Notes: generated from the sequence alone by a model not told the origin. A DNA stretch of 48,070 nt from Erysipelotrichaceae bacterium (GCA_030523555.1 JAUNIH010000005.1:1-48070); one strand, 5' to 3'; shown: positions 33,964 through 43,838, numbered from the stretch's first letter. Numbers and translations: made by a program.

Positions 33964-35409
33964 TTAAATATTTCTTTCTTTTATAGCCTGTATAACTGCC
34001 TTTTCATCAGACATCCATGGTCTTCTGCCATTCTTATCGATAATAAAGTCATCACTTCCCTTACCTAAAACCAGAATGGTATCCCCTTTTTCTGCCATAT
34101 CAACAGCTTTCTTTATGGCTTCATATCTATCAAGAATGATTTCCGGTTCAAGTCTTTCAAAATAGGTTTTCATTTCTATAAGAATACCCATCATATCTTC
34201 ACTTGAAGGATCATCATAGGTAAGTATTACCTTATCTGCCCTGGCATCTGCAATCTTGGATGTCAAAGGTCTTCTGGTATGATCCCTGTCACCTGCCGCA
34301 CCAAAGACCGCAATGATCTTAGAGTTTTTATCAGTAATGGATTCCGCATAATCAAAGACCTTATCAAAAGAGTTCTGAGTAAACGCAAAGTCGATGACGA
34401 CATTGAAATCCTGTCCTTCCTTAACCAGCTGACATCTTCCCGGTGTAAGACTTATTTCATTAAGATAAGGAAGAATACTTTCGATTGAATATCCGTTTTC
34501 ATTCAATACTGCAATAACCGCCAATAGATTATAGACATTGAACTTCGCAATCATATTGGTTACTATCGGATAAGTCTTTCCTTCATATTCAAGATCAAAT
34601 GATGTTGAATCAGCGTTAAGAACAATATCTTTTGCCCTGTAATCACATTTGGAATCTATACCGTATGTCTTTATCCTGCAGTCACATACTTCCTTTACTC
34701 TTTCGGCATATGAATCATCTTCATTAATGATGGCAACACCATCTTTTTTCAGCATCTTAAACAGCAGAAGTTTACTGTTGAAATATGATTCCATATCCCC
34801 ATGAACATCCATATGATCCTGAGAAAGATTATTGAAGACAGCTGTTGTAAAACATACATCATCAAGTCTGTGAGTATACAGACCTTCACTTGAGGCCTCT
34901 AAAACCAGAGCCTTGCAGCCATGATCTATCATTTCTCTGGCGATACGGAAGAGTTCATCGGATTTAGGGGTTGTAAGGTTCAGTTTTGAATTGAGAATAT
35001 GTTCATCATATGAATATCCCATTGTACCGATATAACCGCATCCTTCAAACTTGGAAATAATCGATCTGATAATCCAGGCGATAGTTGTCTTGCCGTTGGT
35101 ACCGGTAATACCGATTGTATTAAGAGTTTCAGTCGGATAATCATAAAAGGCATTGGAAAATCTCGCAAAGGCAAACTCCACATTTTCCATCTGAAGATAG
35201 ATGACACCATCTCTTTTATTTTCTACGGGTTCGGAGTGTACGATAACTGTTGCACCGTTATCAATAGCCATATCAATAAAACGGTGTCCATCATTGATCT
35301 TTCCCTTTATCGCAAAGAAAATGGCCTTATCAGTCTTCTTTCTTGAATCCTGCATGATATTTAAGACATCAGTGTCTTTATCTGTTTTGAATACTTTACT
35401 TATCAGCAT
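33964..35409 (-). CDS. murE: UDP-N-acetylmuramyl-tripeptide synthetase (MurE-type Mur ligase)
   Basis: This 481-residue cytosolic ligase adds the third amino acid to the peptidoglycan stem peptide. The three Mur domains are present: an N-terminal UDP-binding domain, the ATPase with GITGTNGKTTI and LVLEASSEGLYTHRL, and the C-terminal domain with FGAAGDRDHTRRP. Where DAP-adding enzymes carry DNPR, this one has TYDDPSSED, so the added residue is probably lysine or another non-DAP residue. Start: TATAAT lies seven bases upstream and there is only a weak AGAAG, so a leaderless or near-leaderless mRNA is possible. It follows xerC by 17 bases. Confidence 0.9.
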   Translation of the reverse strand: MLISKVFKTDKDTDVLNIMQDSRKKTDKAIFFAIKGKINDGHRFIDMAIDNGATVIVHSEPVENKRDGVIYLQMENVEFAFARFSNAFYDYPTETLNTIGITGTNGKTTIAWIIRSIISKFEGCGYIGTMGYSYDEHILNSKLNLTTPKSDELFRIAREMIDHGCKALVLEASSEGLYTHRLDDVCFTTAVFNNLSQDHMDVHGDMESYFNSKLLLFKMLKKDGVAIINEDDSYAERVKEVCDCRIKTYGIDSKCDYRAKDIVLNADSTSFDLEYEGKTYPIVTNMIAKFNVYNLLAVIAVLNENGYSIESILPYLNEISLTPGRCQLVKEGQDFNVVIDFAFTQNSFDKVFDYAESITDKNSKIIAVFGAAGDRDHTRRPLTSKIADARADKVILTYDDPSSEDMMGILIEMKTYFERLEPEIILDRYEAIKKAVDMAEKGDTILVLGKGSDDFIIDKNGRRPWMSDEKAVIQAIKERNI

Positions 35410-35426
35410 ATCTTCTATTATACCTT

Positions 35427-36347
35427 TTATTCCTTGGAATGCGGGTGCGCATCATCAACGGCTTTCTTTAATCGATCATATGTAAGATGAGTATAGAGCT
35501 GTGTCGTTGAAAGATTCTGATGACCCAATAACTCCTGAACCGATCTTAAATCTGCTCCGTTATCGAGCATATGCGTGGCAAAAGAATGTCTTAACATATG
35601 CGGATGTATATCTACAGGTATACCGGCCTTAACTCTTGTATCCTCCAACATCAGCTGCACACTTCTTGGTGAAACCTTGCCACCCCTTGTAGAGACAAAA
35701 AGATATTCAAAATCATCCTTCGCATATAAGGGATAGTATTCATCAAGATATAGTCTTATGAGTTCATTTAATCTTGGATAGAAAGGAACCATTCTTTCCT
35801 TGTTGCCCTTACCGATTACTCTTAAGACGTTTTCATTTAAATCGATATTCTTGAGTTTGAGATCACAGCACTCCGAGATACGTAAACCACACGCATATAT
35901 CGTTTCAACAATCGTCCTGTTTCTTAGATCAAGCGGATCATCAAGATCAAAACTGTCAAGTATTCTTTCTATCTGATCGAATGTCAGCACATCAGGAAGA
36001 TGTTTTTCAACATGTACCTTACGAAACTGCAGGAAAGGATTATCATCAACGATATTTCTTTCGCAAAGATACCGATAGAATGATCTTAAGGCACTGAGAT
36101 TTCTGGCATATGTAGAATTGGATATCTTTCCCCTGCTGATCTTTCCTGATCTTAAGACATCGATATAGTCAAAGATCACATTCTTATCAACCTTTTTGAA
36201 AGAACTGATATCGTTTTCTTCCATATAGGCAATAAAACGGCTGATATCACGATAATAAGAATCAGCAGTTGCCTCTGATCCACTCCGTTTATCGTAGAGA
36301 TATTTTATAAAATCATCCAGTGTCTTATACAAGTTCTGCGAATTCAT
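35427..36347 (-). CDS. xerC: Tyrosine recombinase XerC-type
   Basis: This 306-residue site-specific recombinase probably resolves chromosome dimers. An N-terminal SAM-like DNA-binding domain (5-100) precedes the catalytic domain. All catalytic residues are visible: Arg156 (GLRISE), Lys180, His250 and Arg253 (HPHMLRHSFATHML), His276 (LGHQNLSTTQLYTH) and Tyr285. The location after trmFO is the conserved codY/hsl-region place of XerC in Firmicutes. The start overlaps trmFO by 23 bases. Confidence 0.9.
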   Translation of the reverse strand: MNSQNLYKTLDDFIKYLYDKRSGSEATADSYYRDISRFIAYMEENDISSFKKVDKNVIFDYIDVLRSGKISRGKISNSTYARNLSALRSFYRYLCERNIVDDNPFLQFRKVHVEKHLPDVLTFDQIERILDSFDLDDPLDLRNRTIVETIYACGLRISECCDLKLKNIDLNENVLRVIGKGNKERMVPFYPRLNELIRLYLDEYYPLYAKDDFEYLFVSTRGGKVSPRSVQLMLEDTRVKAGIPVDIHPHMLRHSFATHMLDNGADLRSVQELLGHQNLSTTQLYTHLTYDRLKKAVDDAHPHSKE

Positions 36348-37617
36348 TTACTTTTTTTAATGCGTGTTCTACGTAGTATTTTTTCTTTTCGCTCTTTGGA
36401 CCATCATATGCCAGTCTGAAGATTCCGAAATTGGCATTCATCGGTTCAAGCTTAACGATATTCTTATCTGATATGTAGTTTGCCATAGCCCCCATCATCG
36501 TATCACTTCCAAGTTCATACTTAATTTCGCCATTAAGATACTGAGCCATATTGATAGCTGCATATAAACCGCTGGCAGCTGATTCAACATATCCTTCAAC
36601 TCCAGATATCTGACCGCATATAAAAGTATTTGGATATTTAATAAACTGATAGTGATTATTGATGATATTGGGTGAATTGACATAGGTATTTCTGTGCATT
36701 ACCCCATATCTTACAATATGGACATTTCTTAAGGCAGGAATTGTCTTTAAGACTTTTTCCTGTGAAGGGAAAGTCAGATGGGTCTGAAAACCTACGACAT
36801 TATATAAGGTATCAATGGCGTTGTCTTTTCTTAACTGTACCACCGCATAAGGACGGATACCCTTATGTTCTAAACCTACAGGTTTCATAGGACCAAAAAG
36901 CAGAGTCTTATATCCTCTTCTTGCCATCTCTTCAAAAGGCATACAGCCTTCAAAATATTTTTCATCATCAATTGATCGAACATCAATCTTTTTGGCTTCC
37001 AGAATGGCATTATAGAATTCATCATATTCATCCTTTGTTAAAGGACAGTTGATATAGTCACCCTCATTGTCTTCATCATACCTTGATTTATAGTAGGCAC
37101 TTTCAAAATCGATTGAATCTTTTTCGACAATAGGCGCTACCGCATCATAGAAGTGCAGAAAATCATTACCGCATAATGTTGATATACTCTCAGCCAGTTC
37201 TCCTTCCGTTAAAGGACCGGAGGCGATAATGGTAGGAACATCTGTATCAATATCTTTTACTTCTTCATGATGAACGCTGATATTGGGATCGTTATTGATG
37301 ATTTCACTTATATATTCTGAAAAACCTTCGCGGTCTACCGCCAAAGATCTTCCGGCTGGTATACGGTACTTATCGGCTGCCTTCATGATTAAAGAATCAA
37401 GGGTTCTCATCTCCTCCTTCAATAAACCGACCGCATTATAAAGATCATCACTTCTTAAGGAATTGGAACATATGAGTTCTGCATAATTATCCGTTTTGAA
37501 AGCTGCGTGTTTTTTTACCGGTTTACATTCATAAAGATCAACACTGATTCCTCTTTTTGAAAGCTGATATGACGCCTCACACCCGGCAAGACCGGCACCG
37601 ATAACTCTGACTTTCAT
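36325..37617 (-). CDS. trmFO: Folate/FAD-dependent tRNA (uracil-54-C5)-methyltransferase
   Basis: This 430-residue flavoenzyme forms T54 in tRNA from methylene-tetrahydrofolate. It has the N-terminal FAD site VIGAGLAGCEASYQL and ECKPVKKHAAFKTDNYAELICSNSLRSD, then CPLTKDEYDEFYNAL-like and MKPVGLEHKG, and the late ISGVEGYVESAASGL. These are distinctive of TrmFO (formerly GidA-like). The start overlaps the topA stop by one base (TAATG). Confidence 0.96.
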   Translation of the reverse strand: MKVRVIGAGLAGCEASYQLSKRGISVDLYECKPVKKHAAFKTDNYAELICSNSLRSDDLYNAVGLLKEEMRTLDSLIMKAADKYRIPAGRSLAVDREGFSEYISEIINNDPNISVHHEEVKDIDTDVPTIIASGPLTEGELAESISTLCGNDFLHFYDAVAPIVEKDSIDFESAYYKSRYDEDNEGDYINCPLTKDEYDEFYNAILEAKKIDVRSIDDEKYFEGCMPFEEMARRGYKTLLFGPMKPVGLEHKGIRPYAVVQLRKDNAIDTLYNVVGFQTHLTFPSQEKVLKTIPALRNVHIVRYGVMHRNTYVNSPNIINNHYQFIKYPNTFICGQISGVEGYVESAASGLYAAINMAQYLNGEIKYELGSDTMMGAMANYISDKNIVKLEPMNANFGIFRLAYDGPKSEKKKYYVEHALKKVNEFAELV

Positions 37618-39617
37618 TATTTCTTCTTTCGACGGTAGAAACGTTTGTTTTCCTGACCTTCAATGGTTTCGGTATATTTGCAGTATGGGTATCCTGAACA
37701 GCCTACAAAGTAGTTTCCGTATCTTGATTTTCTCTTTAACAGAGGTTTACCGCATTCAGGACATACTCTTCCGGTATCTTCAGGTTCTTCTTTCTTGACT
37801 AAAGATTCCTTATAGTCACAGTCCGGATAGTTGGCACAGGCTTTGAACTTGCCGTATCTGCTCATTCTGATGATGAGATCGCCACCGCATTTAGGACATT
37901 TTTCTCCGGTTTTTTCCGGTTCAGGTTTTGTCATATTGGCATACGCATCATCAAGAAGCGGTACAAATCGATCATAGAACTCATTCAGAGAATCTATATA
38001 ATTCAGTTTATCAAGCGCAATTTCATCAAGTTCCTGTTCCATCTGCGCCGTATAATTGACATTGATGATATCCGAAAAGAACTGTCTCAGTTTTTCATCG
38101 GTGACAAGTCCCTGTTCAGTTGGAAAGAAATATTTGGTCTTGCCACCTTCAGAAGCTTTCTGATATTTGACATAACCTCTTTCCTGGATAGTTCCAATCG
38201 TAGAGGCATATGTTGAAGGTCTTCCTACACCTTCTTCTTCTAGAGCCTTGATAAGCTTGGCTTCGGTGTATCTTGAAGGAGCTTCGGTAAAGTGCTGTTC
38301 CTTGCTTATTTCTTTCGCCTTTAAGACATCACCCTTTTCAAGTTTTGGAAGGATGGTATCTTTGGATTTATCGTAATCGTTATAGATCTTTAAGAAACCG
38401 TCAAACTTAAGCTTTGATCCGGAAACTGTAAACTTGTATCCGTTATTATCGAATGTATAAGTAACTGAATCAGATACGGCATCAGCCATTAAAGATGCCA
38501 GTGCTCTGACATAGATAAACTTGTAGAGTTTGTACTGATCGCTGGTCAGATATTCTTTGATATCTTCAGGATCGTTGTTGAGATCAGTAGGTCTGATGGC
38601 TTCATGGGCATCCTGCGAATTCTCGTCGTTCTTTACACGATAGAAACCTTTATATTCCTTACCGTATCTTCTTTCAATCAGTTCATTGGCAGATGCCACA
38701 AATTCATTTGAAAGTCTTGTGGAGTCAGTACGCATATAGGTAATAAGACCGTGAGCGCCATCGGATAATTCAACACCTTCATACAGAGACTGAGCTACAG
38801 ACATCGTCTTCTTTGAAGTAAAGCCCAGTTTGATGGAAGCTTCCTGCTGAAGTGTACTTGTGATAAATGGAAGATATGGACTTCTTTTCTTTGATTTTTC
38901 ATTTATATCTTCCAGTACAAAAGAATCAGTAAGTTTATCAAGAATCTTCTGAGCTTCTTCTTCATTTTTTATTTCAACTTTTTTATTCTTATATTTAACA
39001 AGTAATGTCTCAATCTTCTTTTCAAGCTTTGCCTTGATGGTCCAGTATTCTTCAGGCACAAATGCCGCAATTTCTTTTTCACGATCACATATCATCGCTA
39101 CCGCTACCGACTGTACTCTTCCTGCTGATTTTGAACCGATCTTTTGCTGCATCAGTTTGGAAAGCTTGAAACCGATAATTCTGTCCAGTATTCTTCTGGT
39201 TTCCTGAGATCTGACTAAAGCCATATCAATCTTATGCGGATTATCAAGAGCCTTCAATACGGCTGACTTTGTAATTTCATTAAAGACGATACGGTTGTTT
39301 TCATTAAGATCAAGGCCCAGTTCTCTTGCGAGGTGCCACGATATGGCTTCACCTTCTCTATCCGGGTCGGTTGCCAGATATACAAAATCAGCATCCTTGG
39401 CCATCTTCTTTAACTGTTCAACTGTTTCCTTCTTGTCTTTGGAAACTACATAACTTGTCTTGAAATCATGTTCTATATCTACACCAAGACCACCTTTTCC
39501 TCTTGTTGAAAGATCACAGATATGACCTTTTGAAGAAGTGACTTTATAGTCTTTTCCCAAATACTTTTCGATTGTTTTAGACTTTGATGGAGATTCGACT
39601 ATTACTAAATTTTTCAT
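37617..39617 (-). CDS. topA: DNA topoisomerase I
   Basis: This 666-residue type IA topoisomerase relaxes negative supercoils. The N-terminal TOPRIM domain has VIVESPSKSKTIEKYLG and TDPDREGEAISWHL. The active-site region is GLITYMRTDSTR, and two C-terminal zinc ribbons are present (CPKCGGDL... and CPECGKPL..., each with four Cys). A frame extends to 39650, but the ATG at 39617 has ACAGGAG and starts with the canonical MKNLVIVESPSK. Confidence 0.97.
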   Translation of the reverse strand: MKNLVIVESPSKSKTIEKYLGKDYKVTSSKGHICDLSTRGKGGLGVDIEHDFKTSYVVSKDKKETVEQLKKMAKDADFVYLATDPDREGEAISWHLARELGLDLNENNRIVFNEITKSAVLKALDNPHKIDMALVRSQETRRILDRIIGFKLSKLMQQKIGSKSAGRVQSVAVAMICDREKEIAAFVPEEYWTIKAKLEKKIETLLVKYKNKKVEIKNEEEAQKILDKLTDSFVLEDINEKSKKRSPYLPFITSTLQQEASIKLGFTSKKTMSVAQSLYEGVELSDGAHGLITYMRTDSTRLSNEFVASANELIERRYGKEYKGFYRVKNDENSQDAHEAIRPTDLNNDPEDIKEYLTSDQYKLYKFIYVRALASLMADAVSDSVTYTFDNNGYKFTVSGSKLKFDGFLKIYNDYDKSKDTILPKLEKGDVLKAKEISKEQHFTEAPSRYTEAKLIKALEEEGVGRPSTYASTIGTIQERGYVKYQKASEGGKTKYFFPTEQGLVTDEKLRQFFSDIINVNYTAQMEQELDEIALDKLNYIDSLNEFYDRFVPLLDDAYANMTKPEPEKTGEKCPKCGGDLIIRMSRYGKFKACANYPDCDYKESLVKKEEPEDTGRVCPECGKPLLKRKSRYGNYFVGCSGYPYCKYTETIEGQENKRFYRRKKK

Positions 39618-39658
39618 AATTACTCCTGTAACAATTTTATATATAATCACATTTGTTT

Positions 39659-40369
39659 TTAAAATGCAATTTCTTCTTTTCTTATAGGTGTAGCACCTTC
39701 ATATATCAACAGATTATTCTGAACTCCGTTATCATCAAAGATATCATAGGGTAATACCCTTATTTCCTTACCCAGAGATAAAGCCTCATTGACACTGGTC
39801 ATCGTTCCAGATTTATCTTTACACTGCATGATATACATACAGTCACTTAAGGCAGCTATAATCCTGTTTCTGAAAGGAAAGTGATAATTCAAAGGTTCAC
39901 TAAGATGCGGATACTCAGAAATAATAAGACCTCTTTTCTCAATATCTTTAATAAGTTTGAGATTGGCATAAGGATAGATATAATCAATACCGCATCCCAA
40001 TATACCAATCGTATCCCTGCTGTTTAAATGGGCGCAGGCATCAATACCTTTGGCAAGTCCCGACACAACCACTTTATCCATCTTCTGACATAATCCTTCA
40101 GTTGCCTTTAAGGCATAATCACAGGGATTTCTTGATCCTACAACACTCACACATTCTTTATTAAGAAGACTGATATCTCCTTTATAGAATAAAACGTATG
40201 GCGGATATTTCAGATCAAAAAGTTTTTCCGGATAAGTGCTGTCAAGAATGGTAATGGCGTTTACTTCTTCATGAAGATCTACTGTCTTTCTTTCTTTGAG
40301 AGCCTTCTGAATTTCAAAATATTCTCCCTTGTAGTAAAGGGATAAACCTATAAGCTGTTCTCTTGTCAT
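39659..40369 (-). CDS. dprA: DprA/Smf-like protein, short form
   Basis: This 236-residue protein is a minimal DprA. It keeps the Rossmann-like core: VVGSRNPCDYAL, SGLAKGIDACAHL, GILGCGIDYIYP and HFPFRNRIIAALSD. DprA loads RecA on incoming DNA. Usual DprA is about 290-370 residues. Here the N-terminal SAM domain is short and the C-terminal winged helix is absent, ending soon after the core. No clear Shine-Dalgarno is seen before the ATG. The place before topA is canonical. Confidence 0.88.
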   Translation of the reverse strand: MTREQLIGLSLYYKGEYFEIQKALKERKTVDLHEEVNAITILDSTYPEKLFDLKYPPYVLFYKGDISLLNKECVSVVGSRNPCDYALKATEGLCQKMDKVVVSGLAKGIDACAHLNSRDTIGILGCGIDYIYPYANLKLIKDIEKRGLIISEYPHLSEPLNYHFPFRNRIIAALSDCMYIMQCKDKSGTMTSVNEALSLGKEIRVLPYDIFDDNGVQNNLLIYEGATPIRKEEIAF

Positions 40370-40400
40370 ACTAATTATTCGGATAAAAAATGAAAATTCC

Positions 40401-40426
40401 TAAACAAAAAGGTGATTTTTTCACCT
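40401..40426 (-). terminator. Intrinsic terminator of the LtaS-like gene
   Basis: AGGTGA/TCACCT around a five-base A loop, followed by TTTTGTTT. The stem overlaps the stop codon region. Confidence 0.75.
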
Positions 40427-42335
40427 AATTGAGAAAATCTTTTATAATCCGGTAATAATCATAGATCATAATATACTCTGACATCTGATATCTGCCGTTG
40501 ACTATATTATTCATTCTTCTTACATAATCATCCACATTATCAAAATAGATATCAGGATAGAAGGTATCGGTTGCGCTGTCATATTCACCAAGATCTGACT
40601 TCCATGAGTAATCGGCATATATGACAAGACCTTCATTATCAGACATGATATCCTTACCGATGATGATTCTTGAATCATATGGAATATTAAACAGATTCAG
40701 CATGGTTGGAAAAACATCGATGGTATTGCAGACCTTGTCTATCTTTGTTGTTTCAACGTCACAGTTATAGATAATGAGATTGTTGCGGTAGAGTTCAAAC
40801 TTATCAAGTGTCTTACCAGCCATCTCTTCTACTTCTTCATCAAGAAGGAAATAAGGATGGTGATCAGCCGCGAGAATTATAACGGTATCTTCAAGTCTGC
40901 CGTTTTCTTCAAGAACCTGCAGTAAGGAAGTCATAGCCTTCTCCAGTTCAAGATTACCGGCAATATAGGCTTTAACGGTATCAGAATAAGGAAGATCTTC
41001 TACAAGATCTCTGTTTTTATCAGCCATATCGTTATCTCCGAAATACCAGCCGCCATGTCCGGATACCGTCGCATAATAGACCATAAACTGATCATCATTT
41101 ATATAGTCCTGATATGTCGCCATAATCATTTCATCATCAGATTTAGGGAAGATGGTACAGCCCATTCTTTCTTCAAGACCGTTCCAGCATCCCAGGTAAT
41201 TATCAAAACCCAGAGATTCAAGATAGACATTACGCGACTGGAAATCATATTCATGGTCATGATAGGCATATGTCTTATAGCCCTGATTCTTAAAGATATC
41301 CGCAAGACCATATGGATAATAGTTGTCATATCTTGAAGATGATCTTATCCACTGCCGGTTAAGACAGTTTAAATCAGGCAATAGACCTGTAAGTAAAGAA
41401 AACTCACCACCGATAGTTGAAAGATTTGTAGGCGAATAATAGTTTGTAAAATCAAAACCGGAATGAATCATCTTATATAAGGTTGGAGTAAGTTCTTCCG
41501 ATACCATATATCCATCAAAAGATTCAGCCATGATATATATCAGATTTTTTCCTTCAAACATACCTGTATATTCATTCTTGTAGGTACATATTTCACTGTT
41601 AAAAAATGCGTTCATACTGTTTATGGTTTCATCATCAGACTCCAAAGTATCAAACGGTATATCAAGTATCTGTTTATCATATTCAACTTCAATGTCTTCC
41701 GTATTATCAACAGTATTTATCTTTTCTGCAAAACCTGTCAGATCTTTTCTTCCTGATATTACAAAAGTCGGAAGAACCCCGATATTTTTGACAGATCCGA
41801 TATAGTTGTTACGAAGAAAATACTGTTCATAGACTGCTGAATCAGGACTCAATATGGCAATCAGGAAAAACAGGGCAAAACTCAAAAGCCCGATTACCAG
41901 AGAAAAAGCCTTACCGTATTTATCTTTTCTATAGTCATTGATGAAACGACACGCAAAAAGCGATAAAACATACGGTGAAATAATAAGCAGTATCAGAAAG
42001 AAATTACTGGTTAGAACTCTTATTGTCTGCGGTATGAAATCACCTGTAAAGTTCCCTGCCAGTTTAAATGATGAAAGCGTAATAATAATACCGAAAGTAC
42101 GGTACATTATAAGGCTGGCACCATAGAAAAAGACAATTATAAAAGATACTATACCAAAGAAATATTTACGTGCTTTACCGGGTATGAAATCAGTAATGAG
42201 ACCCAGCATAAAAGCCATAAATACCACATAGAGTATGGTTGTGATAAATGACATATTAAGCGCATTCCCGGTAAAGATCTTATAGATCAGTTCCTGGAAT
42301 ACAAAAATAAACGCATATAATAAACTGTAAATCAT
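40425..42335 (-). CDS. LTA synthase family membrane sulfatase-like enzyme
   Basis: This protein of about 636 residues has five membrane helices in the first 210 residues and then an extracellular alkaline-phosphatase/sulfatase domain. Seen are NLIYIMAESFDGYMV (metal Glu), SPTNLSTIGGEFSLLTGLLP around the expected Thr nucleophile, and IILAADHHPYFL (Asp and His metal ligands). It probably transfers glycerol-phosphate to make lipoteichoic acid or a related polymer; a phosphoethanolamine transferase is the alternative. A TTG-start frame reaches 42344, but that codon lies only two bases from the -10 and before the expected transcription start, so I choose the ATG at 42335. Confidence 0.83.
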   Translation of the reverse strand: MIYSLLYAFIFVFQELIYKIFTGNALNMSFITTILYVVFMAFMLGLITDFIPGKARKYFFGIVSFIIVFFYGASLIMYRTFGIIITLSSFKLAGNFTGDFIPQTIRVLTSNFFLILLIISPYVLSLFACRFINDYRKDKYGKAFSLVIGLLSFALFFLIAILSPDSAVYEQYFLRNNYIGSVKNIGVLPTFVISGRKDLTGFAEKINTVDNTEDIEVEYDKQILDIPFDTLESDDETINSMNAFFNSEICTYKNEYTGMFEGKNLIYIMAESFDGYMVSEELTPTLYKMIHSGFDFTNYYSPTNLSTIGGEFSLLTGLLPDLNCLNRQWIRSSSRYDNYYPYGLADIFKNQGYKTYAYHDHEYDFQSRNVYLESLGFDNYLGCWNGLEERMGCTIFPKSDDEMIMATYQDYINDDQFMVYYATVSGHGGWYFGDNDMADKNRDLVEDLPYSDTVKAYIAGNLELEKAMTSLLQVLEENGRLEDTVIILAADHHPYFLLDEEVEEMAGKTLDKFELYRNNLIIYNCDVETTKIDKVCNTIDVFPTMLNLFNIPYDSRIIIGKDIMSDNEGLVIYADYSWKSDLGEYDSATDTFYPDIYFDNVDDYVRRMNNIVNGRYQMSEYIMIYDYYRIIKDFLN

Positions 42336-42345
42336 ATAAAACAAT

Positions 42346-42373
42346 AAAATATCACAATATGTATGAGTGTCAA
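42346..42373 (-). promoter_or_regulatory. Promoter of the LtaS-like gene
   Basis: Perfect TTGACA, 16 bases, TATTTT on the minus strand. The predicted start leaves only about three to four bases before the ATG at 42335. Confidence 0.6.
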
Positions 42374-42390
42374 CAATATATATTAAAATA

Positions 42391-42993
42391 TCAGAATAAT
42401 TTCAGCTGTCTTTCCTTACACGGTCTATAGGACATCCTGTAGAGTTTATTGAGACCATATTCATCCATCAGTTCAAGATGTCTTTTTGTACCGTATCCCT
42501 TATGTCTGTTGTATTCATACTGGGGATATAAAACGTTATACCCTTCCATCATTGAATCTCTGACAACCTTGGCAAGAATTGAAGCGGCAGCTACGGAAAT
42601 AGACTTGGCATCGCCCTTTACCATATCAATCACTCCGTGTCTTCCTAAAGGCATGGCATCAGTAATAGTCAGTGAATGAATATTTGTAGAAACACTGAGT
42701 TCATCCATGGCTTTTTTTGTAGCAGCATAGATATTGAGGCGGTCTATTTCTTCAGGCATTACGATCTTTATTGAATAATAATGGGCATCTTCAGTAATCT
42801 TTTTGAACAGTTTCCTTCTTTTCTTATCTGTAAGCTGTTTGGAATCATTGATATCATCGTTCTGGTAGTTTATTGGAAGCACACAGCACGCAACAACCAA
42901 AGGACCACATAATGGTCCTCTTCCCGCTTCATCTATTCCCATTACATACTGGCTGTTATCCCAGTATATCTTTTCATATTTGTTCTCTAACAT
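42391..42993 (-). CDS. rnhB: Ribonuclease HII
   Basis: This 200-residue nuclease removes ribonucleotides and RNA primers from DNA hybrids. The first acidic pair is Asp21-Glu22 in MGIDEAGRGPLCGPLVVA. DSKQLTDKKR and ITDAMPLG follow, and AKVVRDSMM carries the late Asp. The start overlaps the rbgA stop by seven bases. The order rbgA-rnhB is conserved in Firmicutes. Confidence 0.96.
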   Translation of the reverse strand: MLENKYEKIYWDNSQYVMGIDEAGRGPLCGPLVVACCVLPINYQNDDINDSKQLTDKKRRKLFKKITEDAHYYSIKIVMPEEIDRLNIYAATKKAMDELSVSTNIHSLTITDAMPLGRHGVIDMVKGDAKSISVAAASILAKVVRDSMMEGYNVLYPQYEYNRHKGYGTKRHLELMDEYGLNKLYRMSYRPCKERQLKLF

Positions 42994-43835
42994 TTCTGCC
43001 AGGTAATCTTCCCTATTCTTTCACTTCTGAAATCTTTTAATAAGAGATCTACAGCCTTGGTTCTGTTGATCTGATTATCGTTTGATAACCATAACTTTTT
43101 ATACGCTATGGCGCTTATGAGATCTTTCTCATTTTCATCTACTTCATAACGTCCATGAATTACACCAGGATAGTTTTCCTTAAGATAATTAAGCGCAAAG
43201 ACTACAAGCTCTTCTTTGTCTACTACCGAATCATTGATAGAACCCATCAAAGCCAATAGTCTAGCGTCTTCCTGATTTTCAAACTTCGGCCATAATACAC
43301 CCGGTGTATCTAACAGTTCAACATCCTCATTGATTCTGATCCACTGCAGGTTTCTGGTAACACCCGGTCTGTTTTCCGTCTTGGCTACTTTCTTTTTGAC
43401 GATATTATTGATGAATGTTGATTTACCCACATTGGGAATACCTACCACCATGGCTCTTAAGACTTTCTTACGGATTCCTCTTTCCTTTGCCTTATCAAGT
43501 TTGGGTTTAAGGATTGTCTTTACTTCGTTAACTACTTTTTTGGTGATATTTTCACTGGCACTGTTTAAAACAAGACAGTATTCATACTGTTTCTTCCATT
43601 TGTTATTCTCTTCTTCATCCGCAAGATCAGCCTTGTTGAGAATTATCAGACAGGGCTTGTTTCTGGAAAGTTCCTTGAGCAGAGGATTGGCTGAAGCTTC
43701 AGGGATTCTCGCGTCTCTTAATTCGATAACGATATCGACAAGTTTAAGCTGTTCTTCCATCTGTCTTCTGGCTTTCTGCATATGCCCGGGAAACCAGTTT
43801 ATATTCTTTGAAGATGTATTATCGCTGTTTTCCAT
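42987..43835 (-). CDS. rbgA: Ribosome biogenesis GTPase RbgA (YlqF)
   Basis: This 282-residue circularly permuted GTPase is needed for late 50S assembly. Motif order is permuted as expected: G4 ILNKADLADEE (about 65-75), then G1 GIPNVGKSTFIN (132-143), then G3 DTPGVLWPKF. A C-terminal RNA-binding ANTAR-like helical domain follows. The N-terminal WFPGHMQKARRQM is diagnostic. The start lies three bases after the lepB stop with no Shine-Dalgarno, so it is probably translated by reinitiation. Confidence 0.96.
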   Translation of the reverse strand: MENSDNTSSKNINWFPGHMQKARRQMEEQLKLVDIVIELRDARIPEASANPLLKELSRNKPCLIILNKADLADEEENNKWKKQYEYCLVLNSASENITKKVVNEVKTILKPKLDKAKERGIRKKVLRAMVVGIPNVGKSTFINNIVKKKVAKTENRPGVTRNLQWIRINEDVELLDTPGVLWPKFENQEDARLLALMGSINDSVVDKEELVVFALNYLKENYPGVIHGRYEVDENEKDLISAIAYKKLWLSNDNQINRTKAVDLLLKDFRSERIGKITWQKC

Positions 43836-43838
43836 AAT

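Noticed and set aside
42336-42344. TTG start for the LtaS-like gene at 42344
   Set aside because: The codon falls two bases after the -10, before the expected transcription start.
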